From Alphaproteobacteria bacterium (GTDB lineage Bacteria; Pseudomonadota; Alphaproteobacteria; Sphingomonadales; Kordiimonadaceae), in NCBI GenBank assembly GCA_006226495.1, contig SBGU01000034.1, positions 1 to 64,000 on the forward strand: 64,000 bases of DNA, written 5' to 3'. Shown here piece after piece: positions 62,877 to 64,000 of this stretch. How positions within the stretch are numbered: position 1 is the stretch's first letter; each line of letters opens with the position of its first letter. A model generated the notes under the pieces. The model was not told the origin of the DNA. It searched no databases and worked only from the letters and a program-made list of their open reading frames with translations. Made by a program: the position numbers and the translations under genes.

Positions 62877-64000
62877 ATGTCGCTGTATTCGATGGCCGGA
62901 AAGGCCGCCAGGATCGCCATATTTTCGGTGTTTGGCCTCTCGGTATTTGCCGGCGCCGCCACCGCGAAGGATGTTGTTGTCAAGGCACCTGCTGGCGCCG
63001 TTGAAGGCGAAACGCGGGGTGGCTTGAATGTCTTCAAGGGCATTCCCTATGCCCAGGCGCCCATTGGCGACCTGCGCTGGAAGCCGCCGGTACCGCTTGC
63101 GGCCTGGGACGGTGTGCACGCAGCCCACGATTTTGGCCCCGCGTGCCTGCAGCCGGAGCCCAACCCCAAAAGCATCTATTCCTGGGACCTGCCGTCCAAA
63201 AGCGAAGACTGCCTGTCCCTGAATATCTGGGCGCCGAAGAAGGCCAAAAAGGCCGGCGTATTTGTCTGGATACATGGGGGTGCCCTGAGGGCCGGGTCCA
63301 GCCTCGAACCCATGTATGACGGCGCCAGACTTGCCGAAGAAGGCATCCTGGTGGTCTCGATCAATTATCGCCTGGGTGTGCTTGGCTATATGGCGCACCC
63401 GGAACTGAGCGCGGAATCACCCGATCATGTGTCCGGCAACTATGGCCTTCTGGACCAGATTGCCGCGCTCAAATGGGTGCAGGACAATATCGCGGCCTTC
63501 GGCGGCGACCCCGAAAATGTCACGGTCGCGGGTGAATCCGCCGGTGCCCTCAGTGTCATGTATCTGATGGCATCGCCCGAGGCGCATGGCCTGTTCGCCA
63601 AGGCGATCGCGCAAAGCGCCTACATGATCTCGACGCCTGCCCTGAAGGAAAAAGTGTTCGGCCAGGTGCCGGCCGAAGCCATGGGGGGCTGGCTCGCCGG
63701 CCAGTTGGGCGCCGGGTCGCTTGCCGATTTGCGCGCCATGGACGGTGCTGAACTCACAAATGCTGCGCTCAAGACCGGCTATTTCCCGAGCGGCACCATT
63801 GACGGCAAGGTTTTGCCGCACCAGCTCGTCGAAACCTTCGATCGGGGCGAACAGGCGCCGGTGCCGGTCCTGACCGGCTTCAACAGCGGTGAAATCCGGT
63901 CCTTGCGTGTGCTCCTGCCGGCGGCGCCCGATGATGCCGAAGCCTATGAAGCGGCAGTACGCAAGGGCTATGGCGAATTCGCCGATTTTTTCCTCGCGCG
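62877..64000 (+). CDS. Carboxylesterase type B (3' end beyond window)
   Basis: The open frame runs off the window after 374 codons with no stop. The signal peptide covers about residues 1-30 ([18 protein letters not shown]). [20 protein letters not shown] and [15 protein letters not shown] open the family domain; [12 protein letters not shown] and AGESAG (Ser221) are the oxyanion and nucleophile motifs. It is clearly paralogous to the esterase at 25194: Ser221 is in the same position and long blocks match ([28 protein letters not shown]). About one third of the expected 550-residue length is missing. Confidence 0.85.
   Translation, partial: MSLYSMAGKAARIAIFSVFGLSVFAGAATAKDVVVKAPAGAVEGETRGGLNVFKGIPYAQAPIGDLRWKPPVPLAAWDGVHAAHDFGPACLQPEPNPKSIYSWDLPSKSEDCLSLNIWAPKKAKKAGVFVWIHGGALRAGSSLEPMYDGARLAEEGILVVSINYRLGVLGYMAHPELSAESPDHVSGNYGLLDQIAALKWVQDNIAAFGGDPENVTVAGESAGALSVMYLMASPEAHGLFAKAIAQSAYMISTPALKEKVFGQVPAEAMGGWLAGQLGAGSLADLRAMDGAELTNAALKTGYFPSGTIDGKVLPHQLVETFDRGEQAPVPVLTGFNSGEIRSLRVLLPAAPDDAEAYEAAVRKGYGEFADFFLA

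Overview
The window reads as chromosomal DNA of a Gram-negative, nutrient-scavenging alphaproteobacterium. The evidence is four TonB-dependent receptors (TBDRs), many Tat-type or Sec-type periplasmic hydrolases, MFS carriers, AraC/GntR/XRE regulators and mostly GC-rich codon use. A Sphingomonadales- or Kordiimonadales-like host is a guess; no rRNA or other taxonomic marker is present. I see no tRNA, rRNA or CRISPR array.

Layout. (1) 127-7301 is visibly less GC-rich than the rest. It holds a TBDR, three glycosyltransferases, a DUF2141 protein and a polytopic membrane protein, and looks like a glycolipid or surface-glycan cluster. It is followed by a gene-poor stretch with the decayed end of an IS6-family transposase (7775-7966). 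(2) 8155-19287 holds a 1564-residue CSLREA/beta-helix/VCBS/RTX secreted protein, a soluble AraC regulator, a permuted NlpC/P60-like papain-fold protein, a membrane-spanning HAMP-AraC regulator and a third AraC regulator. CCTGYCA motifs, partly spaced 21 bp apart, recur in the gaps. (3) 19441-26867 is a TBDR, acetoacetyl-CoA synthetase, MFS and carboxylesterase uptake/catabolism module. (4) 27124-32241 is an unusual two-gene unit: a cytoplasmic metallo-beta-lactamase-fold protein and a 1225-residue protein with both a complete subtilisin triad and a complete gluzincin zinc site. It is the best candidate for an undescribed system.

(5) 32667-48921 appears to be a GntR-controlled regulon. The operator TTGTCGTACAA lies before an MFS/M28-like operon, before the gntR gene, before a TBDR, and between an acyl-CoA ligase/GST/MFS operon and a class C beta-lactamase-like hydrolase. 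It ends beside an ethanolamine ammonia-lyase (eutB-eutC) and ethanolamine permease operon. A possible joint role is uptake of an ester or amide, hydrolysis, CoA activation of the acid and deamination of ethanolamine; that pathway is inference. (6) 49145-53017 is a 3-keto-glycoside operon: small GMC subunit, FAD/[3Fe-4S] GMC dehydrogenase, TIM-barrel protein and DUF1080 hydrolase.

(7) 53143-64000 holds a DUF4331 protein, an alpha/beta hydrolase, an XRE/MmyB regulator with three copies of a 17-bp palindrome at its own and its neighbours' promoters, a DUF885 protein, an MFS carrier with a 117-residue insertion, a TBDR and a carboxylesterase cut by the window end. A shared 30-bp palindromic element precedes that MFS carrier and that TBDR. 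Overall the window is a series of TBDR + inner-membrane carrier + hydrolase cassettes, each with its own regulator or operator.
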